From the NCBI RefSeq assembly GCF_040939455.1, contig NC_134108.1, positions 46,127,501 through 46,191,500 of the forward strand: DNA of 64,000 nucleotides, written 5' to 3'. Below, piece by piece: positions 47,333 through 58,400 of this stretch. Below the pieces are notes generated by a model. It saw only the letters and a program-made list of their open reading frames with translations, searched no databases and had not been told where the DNA came from. Within the stretch, counting starts at the first letter, position 1. Each line of letters begins with the position of its first letter. The position numbers and the translations under genes are program-made. The DNA is from Microcebus murinus (taxonomy: Eukaryota; Chordata; Mammalia; Primates; Cheirogaleidae).

Positions 47333-47455
47333 AGAGAGCACCTGAGTGTGAGTCAGCAGCCATGAACACTAGACTCTGTCATAGGCTTTCTGTGTGACTT
47401 CGGTGGAGTGTCTTCACTTGGTTAGGTTTCATTATACACTCTGTAGAATAAAGCG
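47333..47455 (+). mobile_element. Probable MIR SINE, forward
   Basis: AGAGCACCTGAGTGTGAGTC, CTTTCTGTGTGACTTCGGTG and TCACTTGGTTAGGTTTCATT fit the MIR order of AAGAGCA, GCTGTGTGACCTTGGG, then CTCTGGGCCTCAGTTTC. Diverged. Confidence 0.5.
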
Positions 47456-48236
47456 TTGACATTAACCAGTCATTCATACCTAGAATACACCAAACACATG
47501 AAATTATATGCAATAATTTATTTTCCTGTGAATTTGTGTATGTGTGTTTTTCTGATAGAATATCTAGACTTTATATTAAATTCCCAGTAAGATCTGTGAC
47601 TTAAAAATAGTTAGGAAACATGAAACTGGAACATGTTCTCTATTCTATTCTAGTTTTTAAAATTCATGATTCTAAGTTATTACATTATAAATATGATAAA
47701 GCCATGGGACATAATGGTTTGTATTTTCTAAAATGTTCTGATTTTAACTTCCTTGTATTCACATTTTTTATTTTATTCTGATAATAATGTAACAACATGA
47801 TGGGGTAATTATTTTTGTGTCTATTCTACTGGGAAGAAAGAGTGTAAATGACTTGTCACCTGTAGGCAAGCTAACAAATGAACCCCAGCCTCTTGCTTCA
47901 GATGCAGAATACTTTTTTTTAACCTCATGTTTTTCTAAACCCTTGTATTCTACATAAGAAAAGTTAGAGAATGACGCTGAGAGTAATTTTCTGCTAAAGC
48001 AATCTGTAGTAGGTCAATTAATTTTATTATAGTATCATATATGGTCAACTTAAATTCTAAGCCTATTATCCACTTCAGAAGGTAGAAGATAGTCCATTAA
48101 ATTTATTTTCAAGTTACAGGTGAGGCCACTCTATCATGTGTGGGTAAAACCAGAATACAGGGGGGGGGTATAATCTAGAACCTACATTAAAAACTTCCGG
48201 ATTATTACAGGAGTTATGCTCTTTAACAAGTTTTGC
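47456..48236. other. Unassigned AT-rich DNA
   Basis: Nothing recognised. There is a run of eight or nine G at about 48161-48168. Confidence 0.45.
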
Positions 48237-49250
48237 TTTTTTTTTTTTTTTTTTTAAATAGAGAAAGCTTTTATTTTCTTATTTCATACTGTCCGGAAAT
48301 ACTGTACTTTTTAAACTTTTTCAATGCTACAAATACAAATCTTCCACTTCTTAAGTTTCTAGCCACTTGGCTTCTAAAGTATAAAAGTACATTTTCACTT
48401 AGAATAATAACATAGAATTATTATAAAATATAAGTATTAAATACAATCTTGAAAGTAAACTGAAGATCCAATAAAGGTGATGGGGAAACTCTATTTCATC
48501 ACTTTGATTTCGGTTCCTAAAAAGAGTTAAATCTACTCTTAAAAGTTCACAAGAAGAAAAGCTACATAGTCACAGTCTGAAAATCTACCATCTTATACCA
48601 GATTCCTAAAAGTTGTTTATGGAAAGGATTTTGCTGACAGCAATATTTTTTTCTCTCTCCTCAAAATTTTAACCTAAAACTCTGTCCTGCTGAGTGGACT
48701 TTAAAAGGAACTCAAAAACACAAATTCAGATTTATAAAAGAAACTATTCAGAGGAGGTGCTCTGTGAAGTGACTGTCTCAAAGGAGTAAAGTTACTGAAT
48801 ATAATGAAAGGTTTTTAATGGCCTTTCCCTTTCTTCTCCCCCAAATGTCTACAATTCCTAATTAGAAGTTGAAGAGAAAATTAAATTTCTGCTTTCACAA
48901 AGGCAGCCTGAAAACATCAATTGTATATTAAGGATAGCCTATTGTGGCATTGCATATAAAATCTGTGACATAATATACATTTTTAAATAGTGTACATATA
49001 TTTCAAATAAAGCTATTTTTTGTATTATTCATGCTTTAAAATAAATCATGCATAGCCTGGTTTTGTTTGTTTTCAGATTTTTCAGGAGTATTGTTAACTA
49101 CGGTAACTCACTTTTAAAGATAAGCTTCAGGATAATAAGATCTGAATATACACAATTGTCCCATAAAAAGAAACTGTCATAGTTCACAGAAAGCCATTTC
49201 CTCTGAGCTTCATTCCTGATAAAGAAAATATAGAGGGAGTTGCCTTTCAG

Positions 49251-49252
<2 letters not shown>
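48237..49252 (-). pseudogene. Probable processed retrocopy of an mRNA 3' UTR
   Basis: On the minus strand the segment ends in a 20-base poly(A) (48237-48256 read as T). An AATAAA signal lies 14 bases before it (48271-48276 reads TTTATT on the plus strand), which is the layout of a polyadenylated transcript copied into the genome. The body, about 1 kb, is not L1, Alu or another repeat I know, and is AT-rich like a 3' UTR with no coding frame, so the copy would be 5'-truncated. Parent gene not identified. The 5' end is unsure and no target-site duplication was found. Confidence 0.5.

Positions 49253-49290
<38 letters not shown>
49253..49290 (+). repeat. Poly(A) tract, 38 bases
   Basis: An unbroken run of 38 A follows TTGCCTTTCAGCT. 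No AATAAA lies within the preceding 40 bases, so it does not look like the tail of a forward retrocopy. It is a pure, probably length-variable homopolymer. Confidence 0.95.
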
Positions 49291-49296
<6 letters not shown>

Positions 49297-49614
49297 GCTT
49301 CATCTGACATCTGGTAAGTAGGAAACTCATCTGCCCTTTGAGCGATGGAATCTCAACTTCAGTGCTTCAGTGAGTAGGGGTCACAGTGAGTCCAAATCTT
49401 TTAAAATTCCCTCGGCCTCATTCGGTATTCACAAATCCATCACAGTAGAACTATTGTTGTTGATGTTGCTCAAAAGCTTCAGTAAATATGCATGCCAATA
49501 TTTGTGGGAAAAGTTAGTAATCTTCCTAGCTCAGAATAGACAGGAAAGCAGTTCTTTAGAACTAATAGAAAGAAAACTACCCAAAGCTTTTATTTATTTC
49601 TTACTGATTTTTTT
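49291..49614. other. Unassigned DNA
   Basis: An 88-codon forward frame starts in this stretch (49370-49636) without recognisable features. Otherwise nothing. Confidence 0.4.
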
Positions 49615-50090
49615 CTTTTGTGGTAAAAACACATAAAAAGTTGCAATCTTAAACATTTGTTAAGTATACACTTTGATAGCACTGAGTGTATTCTCACTGT
49701 TGTGAAGCAGATCTCCAGGACTTTTGCATCTTGCAAATCTGAAACTCTGTACTCATTAAATCACTCTCTTTTCCTTCTTTATCTAATCCCTAGTAACTAC
49801 CACTCTACTTTCTGTTTCTATGAATTTTATTACTTTGGGTACCTCATATAAATGGAATCATCCAGTGTTTTTCTTTTCGTGATTGGCTCATTTCATTTAG
49901 CATAATGTCTTCAAGGTCCATCCATGTTATAGCATATGACAGTTTCCTTCCCTTCTAAAATGAATAGTATTCTATTTTATATATATGCCACATTTTGTTA
50001 ATTCATTCATCCATCAATGGATATTTGGGCTGCTTCCACCTCTCTTGGCTAATGTGAATAGCACTGCTCCAAAGTTTTTATTTTATTCTA
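49615..50090 (-). mobile_element. L1M 3' end, antisense
   Basis: Reverse 3' UTR (GTTAAGTATACACTTTGATA, TTCTCACTGTTGTGAAGCAG, AAATCTGAAACTCTGTACTC) leads into reverse ORF2 end (ATAAATGGAATCATCCAGTG, AGCATAATGTCTTCAAGGTC, CCATCAATGGATATTTGGGC). 5'-truncated at about 50090. Confidence 0.8.
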
Positions 50091-50669
50091 TTTTTCTAGC
50101 TTAACCTAATAGTTTGGCTTACACAAAATCAAGTATGGGAGAGTATATTTGGTAAATTGGCTAGCAGTTTTGTTTTACCATAGAACTAAACAAAATAGTA
50201 ACTATGCCCACATTAATTTTAATAATTAATCTAAATTTTTTCAAAAGCAAATTCAAAGAGGAAAACATAGCCCAGAAAAGGATACTAGGGGCACTGGGAG
50301 TAAGGGAGGAAACCAGGAAGGTGACTGGGAAGTGAGGAGTCAATGATTGACCTGTCTCAAAAGCCTAGGGAACTTTGTAGGCATAGATGATGGGTGCTTT
50401 CAGCCTTGAAAGTTAGGAGGGTAGAAAAGTGGCCCTCACCTAAAGCAAAGGCCTTCAAAGTACTATACTATCAATGAAAGGATGGACAACAAGAAGTCCA
50501 CACACCTGTATGGAAAGAAAATAAGGGAGATTATCCAAACAATCCTCTCCTCTGGTTAGGCAAGGAAAAATATTCTCTGGGAATTCCCAAATTTGTGCTT
50601 CTCACATTAGTTTGATATTTGACTTTACACAACTAAGCTGAGAACTTAACACAAAAAGTTCGTCCTAGC
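50091..50669. other. Unassigned DNA
   Basis: No repeat named. 50260-50450 is somewhat purine-rich. The short minus frame (50161-50343) is not recognisable. Confidence 0.4.
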
Positions 50670-51340
50670 CATATGAAGTATTAGTGATAATATGGAAGAA
50701 CTGAAATTCTCATACACTGCTAGGGGGAATGCAGAATAGTACAACTACTTTGGAAAATAATTTGGCAATTTAGTAAAATCTTAAACACTTGTAATATAAC
50801 CCAGGCATTCTAATGCTAGGTATTAATATGTAGCCAAGAGCAATAAAACATATATTCATATGAAGACTTGCACATTGATGTTCATGGAAAATTTATACAT
50901 AATAGCTCCAAACTAGAAACAATCCAAATATCCATCAACAAGGGAATCCAGAAACAAATTAGGGTATATCCATTTAGTGGATTATCCATTCAATACTACT
51001 CCAAAACAGAAAGTAATAAACTATTGACATGCACTATAGCATGGATGAATACCAAAATCAATATGCTAAATTAAAGAAATACAGTATGCAAAAAATAGTG
51101 CATACCATATAATGCCATTTATCTAAAATTCTAGCAACTAGATCTGGTGATAGAAAGTAGATCAGTAATTGCCTGGGGTAGGGATAAAAGCAGAGATGAG
51201 ATACAAAACAGTACAGTGAAACTTTGGGATTGATAAAAATTATCATCTTGATTGTAATACAGTGTTCACAGGTATATACATATGCTAAAACTAGATAATA
51301 TTATATACTTTAAATGCTTTACATTTATCCATCAATCAAA
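50670..51340 (+). mobile_element. L1M 3' end, forward
   Basis: Sense ORF2 end and 3' UTR: ACTGCTAGGGGGAATGCAGA, CAACTACTTTGGAAAATAAT, GAAACAATCCAAATATCCAT, AAGTAGATCAGTAATTGCCT and TTGATTGTAATACAGTGTTC. The AT-rich end at about 51310-51370 may include its degraded tail. Confidence 0.75.
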
Positions 51341-51756
51341 TTAAGCAAGTAAAAATAGATAAATAAATAAATGTGTGGGAATATGTAAGTCTTAGGCACC
51401 TAACTTGCAACAGGAATTTAAAATAGGTTACAATCATAAAAAGAATTACTGATGTAAGAATAGCTATTGAAGCTATTCTTGTCACATATAACTTGAAAAG
51501 GTAATTTTAAACTTTATAGGGAAGAGCAAATATCAAGAATGAACAAAGGAGAATAAAGTGTTTATTGGTGGTATTTCTCTTTCAAAATATCAACATTTAT
51601 TGTTAACCACTCTTAATTAAGGCACTTTTGAAGAATGTTATGTTAAATAGAACAAGACAAATAAAGTAACGTAACAATGTCCTGAAACAGACTCATGCAA
51701 GTATGGAAACGACATGTCTCAGAGACAACATTACAGATTTATGTATATATTGTATA
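51341..51756. other. Unassigned AT-rich DNA
   Basis: Short AAATAAATAAAT run at about 51358-51372. Otherwise nothing recognised. Confidence 0.45.
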
Positions 51757-52070
51757 TAATCAGCCCATGGTTAACATGGGTTCTGTACCATGGATTCAAG
51801 CAACCTTGGAGAGAAAATATTTGAAAAGAAATTGTGTATGTACCGAACGTGTACCATCTTTTTATTGTCAGTATACCCTAAACAATATTGTATAACAACT
51901 ATTTATATAGCATAGACATTGTATTAGATATTACAAGTAATCTGGGGATGACTTAAACTATATACAAGGAGGTGGGTAGGTTATATACAAATATACCACT
52001 TTATACGAGGGACTTGAGCATCTGCAGACTTTGGTATCTGTGGGAAGTCCTGGAACCAGTCCCCTATGAG
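51757..52070 (-). mobile_element. Tigger-like (pogo/Tc1-mariner) non-autonomous element
   Basis: The left side has CAGCCCATGGTTAACATGGG and CATGGATTCAAGCAACC. The right side has GGGACTTGAGCATCTGCAGA, CTTTGGTATCTGTGGGAAGT and CCTGGAACCAGTCCCCTATG. These are the two imperfectly complementary ends of a Tigger-family element (CCGCGGATTCAACCAACC / TTGGTATCCGCGGGGGTCCTGGAACCA). Between them lie ACCCTAAACAATATTGTATAAC and related interior blocks. Its right end runs into the TA tract at 52070. Direction is tentative. Confidence 0.7.
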
Positions 52071-52105
<35 letters not shown>

Positions 52106-52230
52106 TAGCAAAAGGTAATATATATATATTATATATATAATATATATATTTTTGCTAAAGACCTTATATATGTGTGTGTGTGTATATATATATGTGTATA
52201 TATATATGTATAAATATATATGTTACAATC
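52071..52230. repeat. TA-rich tract with palindrome
   Basis: Alternating TA with some TG. Within it TTTAGCAAAA (52104-52113) and its reverse complement TTTTGCTAAA (52150-52159) bracket a 36-base AT-only-but-for-two-G centre that is itself largely self-complementary. It could form a hairpin or cruciform. Confidence 0.9.
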
Positions 52231-53306
<1,076 letters not shown>

Positions 53307-53311
<5 letters not shown>

Positions 53312-53678
53312 TGCTAAGGACTTAATGTTTGTGTCCCCCCAAATTCATATGCTGAAACTCTAATCTCCCACATTATGGGGTTTAGGGGTAGAACCTTTGG
53401 GAGTTAATTAGGTCATGAGGGTGGAGTTCTCATGATGGGATCCATGTCCTTAAAAGAAGAGATAGGAAAGAGCTTGTTTCTCTCTCTACTCTTTTCCATG
53501 TGAGGATACAATGAGAAGGTTGTCTGTCTGCACACCAAAAAGATGACTTTCATCAAGAATTTGACCATGCTGGCACACTGATCCCAGAATTCCAGCCTCT
53601 AGGACTGTAAAAAATAAGTGTTGTTTACACCTCCCAGTCTATAGTATTTGTTATAGCAGACAGAACTAAGACACATTT
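53307..53678 (+). mobile_element. Solo MaLR LTR (MST-like) with 5-base TSD
   Basis: Starts TGCTAAGGACTTAATGTTTG and ends AGAACTAAGACA (53312-53673). Inside are CCCCCCAAATTCATATGCTG, GGTCATGAGGGTGGAGTTCT, CCATGTGAGGATACAATGAG and CCTCTAGGACTGTAAAAAAT, in the order of the MST/THE1 LTR. The CATTT duplication at 53307-53311 and 53674-53678 is the expected 5-base target site, and TG...CA ends are kept. No internal sequence remains, so it is a recombination product. The LTR contains no coding capacity. Confidence 0.9.
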
Positions 53679-56364
53679 TAAGAAGGAAGACTGGAGAATT
53701 GGATTGAAAAAGGATATATGTACAGAGGGTTTTAACTGAATCTGTATTGTTTGATTTCTTAAGAATGACTTATAAACATCTCAATCCAACATGACTTTAA
53801 GGTTTAAATTGATTAGAGCTGGGTACAAATTCTTGAAAGTGTTTATAAAACAACATCAGGGAATGGGTTAGGAGGTATCTGTCTCTATGACAATGTGATT
53901 TAAAAATATTGTTTTTCTATCACCGGCTCCTGTTTCCATGTGGCTTGTTGCTTGACAATGTAAAAAAAAACCAGGAAGCTTGGGTAGATATGTATGGGGA
54001 TACCCAGGCATACTCAACATTTCATCCTGTGCTGGTTTTCTTTTGCATATGCTGATGCATTACTGAAAGCATTCATGCATACTAGATAGCATGGGCTGTG
54101 AATTTTACAGGTTATGGACCCCAAACACCATGGAAAGTTTGTGACAGGTATGAAGATTTTGCTTGTTCTTCTAATTCATTGTCAAATTATTTGATTGGTT
54201 GAGTGTATTTAAATTTACCTTAGCTAATTTTTTGACCCTGTAAAAATTCCTTCAACTCTCTATACTTCACATTGTTTTTTTCAACATTCGGAATTTAGTC
54301 TAGCTTACTATAACCATCTTTTCTGTTTTAAATGTTTCAAATTTCCACTTTAAAATTAATTCACACTATTAGCCCAAAAGGAATCATTATAATTCTATCT
54401 ACTATGTTGACATAGTCTCAATGTGACAAAACTTTAGGATGCCTAGCTTGAGATCTCAGATTTTATTTGCTGACATTCATTCTGTGAAGACTATATAAAG
54501 TATTACATTTGGTTTATCAACTAAAGGACTGATGAGAGAACTTTTTTCAGAATACAATTTAAACTATACAAATATATTCTTTCAAGGTAAAGGTTTATAT
54601 ATTAAACATTAAGCATGAACCAGCTGATTTGCAAGCTGCTCCAGAATTTAGATACTTTGAGAACAGGCATTAAATTTTGGTCACAGCATGCATCTTCCTT
54701 CTCCAAATTGTGTTCCATTGACACACCATATTTAATTGGCTTTTAAATAAATGTTCCCTTTGTAAATCCCTAGATGGCAAGAAATTAAGCAAAACCAATT
54801 ATTTAACTTTCTAACTTGAAATAATTTTCAGAGAAATTTAAACATGCTTCTTTGTCATGAGTTGTTATAGCTTCCTCAAAAATACAAAAAGTTCAAGAAT
54901 ATTTAAGATATTAAGAATGGACTATTATTTAGCTTGGTATAAATAGGAAAGTTTGCATTTTATAATATTTATTTAATGAAGTATGTATTACATTAACTTA
55001 GATGATACAATTTCAGAGATAGAGTTGCAAATACCATAATAGTCTGCTACAGATTAAAGGTAATACTTTCCAAATGGTCGGAAACTCTTATACACTCCAA
55101 CCGTTACTACCACCACCCAAACAAAGTAATTCTGGACTTTACAAAAAGAATATGTTTTTTAAAAAATTAAAAAATTGTACTGCATGCTTAAACCTCATTA
55201 ACTTTAATGTAAGAAAATATGTCTAAGTGGACCCCTTCAACCATTGGCTTAAGATCTAGTCTTTATCTTATCAGAATGGGTTAGTGAAATGATTTCTGAG
55301 AAATATTTGTTCATAAAATATAACTCTTTATGGGTACTAATTAGCATTTTAAATGAAGTAATTCATAATATATGAATCTGAAAGAATCAAGCATTGTATT
55401 TTATTCAGTATATATAATAATTATCTTGTATTGAGCTGTTATCCAATATTTGAGCAGGGAATCTGTTGTGTTAGTGTAGCAGATTGGCAGAATTTTTATG
55501 AATGGCACAAATGGACAATATTTTCATCTCCATGGATTTATCAGAAATCAGTCATAGCAGAAGGTTAAATTATGTATAAGTTATTGATAAGTAATTATTT
55601 CAAATGTTTATGTCAATATTTCATAATATACCATAAAATATGCAGGTTGTAAAAAACATCAATGTGAGTCTTTTACAAAAATCTATAATTCTTCTAGGTA
55701 TGCTCTTTAAAATTTCACCCATCAGTCTTGACTTTACAGCCTTATATATCTTTGGATATTCTGAGAAAATAGAAGAATCAAATATATTATATTTACAGTA
55801 GATTCAAAACAGATAAATCTGTTAGTTTAGAAAAACTTATTTCTCATAAAATCATATAAATATGACTAAAGGTCTTTTGATGATGGCCAAATACAAATAT
55901 TTACTGTTTTGCTTGTAACTAGAATATGAAAATGTATACACATCCAAATTGAATAAGTGTGCAGTGGGGACAAAGCCTAATTCCCTAAAAATAAAGGCAG
56001 AGAAATAAGTGGACTGTCCACAAATATGGATGACTTGCTTAAGGACTTTTGTGATGAACTAAGAGAGAACTGTCTGGCAACTGTAGAGGAATATGAAGTG
56101 TGGAAGAAATCTAATCTAAAGGCATGTTGCTATATCAACGAAAGCAGTATAGACGTGAGAGGGAACCTGAGGATGCAGAAGAGGAGTTGGGCGACCACAG
56201 AGGTAAAGTCCTTGAACAAGCAGGAGAGATTGGATGCAAACATGGTTGTAGCAATTGACTTTAGGTGAATGAATATACACTTCATGCAAAAAGAAGAAAT
56301 GTTGAGTAAATGAGTCCAGATGCAGTTGGGTGGCTCGTTGGTGGTGAAGTGAGCCCAATCCCCT
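53679..56364. other. Unassigned AT-rich DNA
   Basis: No named repeat over about 2.7 kb. The 80-codon forward frame 56026-56268 starts ATGGATGACTTGCTTAAGGA and is acidic at its N-terminus, but I recognise no domain. It has no support as an exon, and the minus strand is open over the same stretch. Confidence 0.4.
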
Positions 56365-56595
56365 TTGACTACTTGGTGGTTCAGAGCACTGCTCCAGGGC
56401 AGACTGTCTAGCTTCAATTACTTAGCATGGCCTCTGTGGCCTCAGACAGCTTGTTAAATCTTGTGCAAGTTACTTGACTCCTTTGTGGCTTAATCTCTTC
56501 ATCTGTAAAATGTAGACCTATCTTGTAAGGTTGTTATGAGGTTCTATTGAGTTAATAGATCTAATGTACTTAGACTAGTGTCTTATAATTCTTTG
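56365..56595 (+). mobile_element. MIR SINE, near full length, forward
   Basis: TTGGTGGTTCAGAGCACTGC, GACAGCTTGTTAAATCTTGT, GCAAGTTACTTGACTCCTTT, TTCATCTGTAAAATGTAGAC, GGTTGTTATGAGGTTCTATT and GTACTTAGACTAGTGTCTTA cover the MIR from tRNA-like head to 3' end in order. Confidence 0.85.
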
Positions 56596-56674
56596 TTTAA
56601 GGTGAGCAACTGAGAATGAGGAGACAAATAGAAGGAGATTTTGGAAAGGTTTGTTTTTGTTTAAATACTGACAG

Positions 56675-56805
56675 AATCTCATTTTATCACTGAGAAGACT
56701 GAGGCAGAGAAAGTTTCAGAAACTTTCCTAAGGTTATGCAGCTGATAAGTTGCATAGCTATGATTCAGAGTAAGAGAGTCCTACTTCAGAGCCTAAAGTA
56801 TTTTT
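56675..56805 (-). mobile_element. MIR SINE, reverse
   Basis: CATTTTATCACTGAGAAGAC, TGAGGCAGAGAAAGTTTCAG, CTTTCCTAAGGTTATGCAGC, TGATAAGTTGCATAGCTATG and ATTCAGAGTAAGAGAGTCCT fit the reversed MIR. It lies only about 80 bases from the forward MIR, so the pair forms a loose inverted repeat. Confidence 0.75.
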
Positions 56806-57815
56806 TTAGAGGAATTGTTTTACATATATGTGGATAAAAATAATACATAAAGCATCACCAAAAATGATGGACAAATAGCAAATAAACAAATTAAAAGATA
56901 TTCAATATCATTGGCCATTACAGAAATTCACATTAAAATTGCAAAGAGGTATCACTATATACCTATCAGAAAGAATTGGGTAAAATGATAACTGTTAATG
57001 CTGGTGAAAACACAGAGAAACTGGATCATGTATACATCGCTGGTAGAAATGTAACATGGTACAGCAAGTCTAGAAAATAGCTTGACACTTCCTTTCAAAA
57101 TTAAAGATGAACATATCATACAACTCAGAAATTATACTTTTGGCCATTTGTTCCAGATAATTGAAGATTTACTTCCATGTAGGAATGTGTGCATGAATGT
57201 TCATGGTACCCATTATTCATAATAGCCATAACCTGGGAACTACACAAATGTCTCTCAATGGATAAATTGTTAAACAAACTGTGATATATCCATACCAGAG
57301 AGTATTATTCATCAATAAAAAGGAATAGGCTATCGATACACACAACAACTTGGATGAATCTCAAGTAGTTATGCTGAGTGAAAAAAAACTAGTCTCAAAA
57401 GGATACATAACCACATGCTTCCATTATGTTACATGCATGAAATAACATAATTAGAGAATAGATTAGTATTCACCAGGGGTTAGGGATGGGGAAGTGGTAC
57501 ATAACTATCAAGAGAATGTTGTGGTGATATAATAATTGAGCATCTTGATGTGATGGTAGTTGCACAAGGTTACACCTATTATAAAATGCATAGGGCTATG
57601 AACACATAAGGGTACATGTGCAACCTATAAAATCTGAATGTGCTCTTTGGATTGTACTAATATTAATATCTTGATTTTGATGTTTTCACATAGGTGTGTA
57701 ACATGTTAAATTTTGGGGAAGCTGTGAGAAGGATGCACACTATTTTCTTGTATGTTTCTTTGTAATCCCATGTGAATCTATACGTCTTTCAAAATAAAAA
57801 GTTTTTAAAAATACA
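56806..57815 (+). mobile_element. L1M 3' end with poly(A) signal, forward
   Basis: Sense ORF2 end and 3' UTR: CAATATCATTGGCCATTACA, TCATAATAGCCATAACCTGG, GTCTCTCAATGGATAAATTG, TTCACCAGGGGTTAGGGATG, TTGGGGAAGCTGTGAGAAGG and CATGTGAATCTATACGTCTT. It ends with AAAATAAAAAGTTTTTAAAA, a natural L1M terminus carrying an AATAAA signal. Confidence 0.85.
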
Positions 57816-58400
57816 TATAGCAAAATAGAGAAAACTCCAATCCCAAATGTACAGCTCAACGAATTTTCACACATTCACATGCTTATGTAACCATCATCCA
57901 GATTAAGAAATAGAATAATTCCAGCACCCTACAGAGTTTTCATGTACCCCTTCCCAGTCAGTCACCACTCACTCAGACTTCCAACATCACACTGACTTCT
58001 GTTGCCATAGGTAAGTTTTTCCTGATCTTAGAACTGTACACAAATGAAATCATATGTTACATACTCTTTTGCATCTGGCTTCCATCCATGTTGGTGCATG
58101 CATCAGCCATTGTTCTCTTTCATTACTCTGTGGAATGCCATTGTATAAATATATCATGTGTTTTTTACTCTGCTATTGATGGACATTTGGGTTTTTTTCC
58201 GGTCTTTGGCCATTATGAATAAAATGGCTATGATTGCTCTTGCACATGTGTTTTGTTGTGTGTGTGTGTGTCTGTGTGTGTATGTTTAGGCAGGGGAATG
58301 TGCTTAGAAGAGGAATTGCTTTAGTACATACAGCCAAATAATTTTGAGTCAATTACACTTCCACCTGCAAAGTATGAGATCCAATTGCTTTACATCTTAG
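57816..58400 (-). mobile_element. L1M 3' end, antisense, tail-to-tail with the previous
   Basis: Reverse 3' UTR (GTACAGCTCAACGAATTTTC, AACCATCATCCAGATTAAGA, CTTCCCAGTCAGTCACCACT) into reverse ORF2 end (TGATGGACATTTGGGTTTTT, CAATTACACTTCCACCTGCA). A short GT microsatellite (about 58255-58283) interrupts it. The two L1M elements meet at their 3' ends. Confidence 0.8.

Noticed and set aside
49253..49290. Poly(A) tract as the tail of a forward retrocopy
   Set aside because: No AATAAA or close variant lies in the 40 bases before it, whereas the opposite strand has a proper signal at the other end of the same segment.
56026..56268. 80-codon forward frame starting ATGGATGACTTG
   Set aside because: No recognised domain, both strands open, and no exon context. 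Left unassigned.
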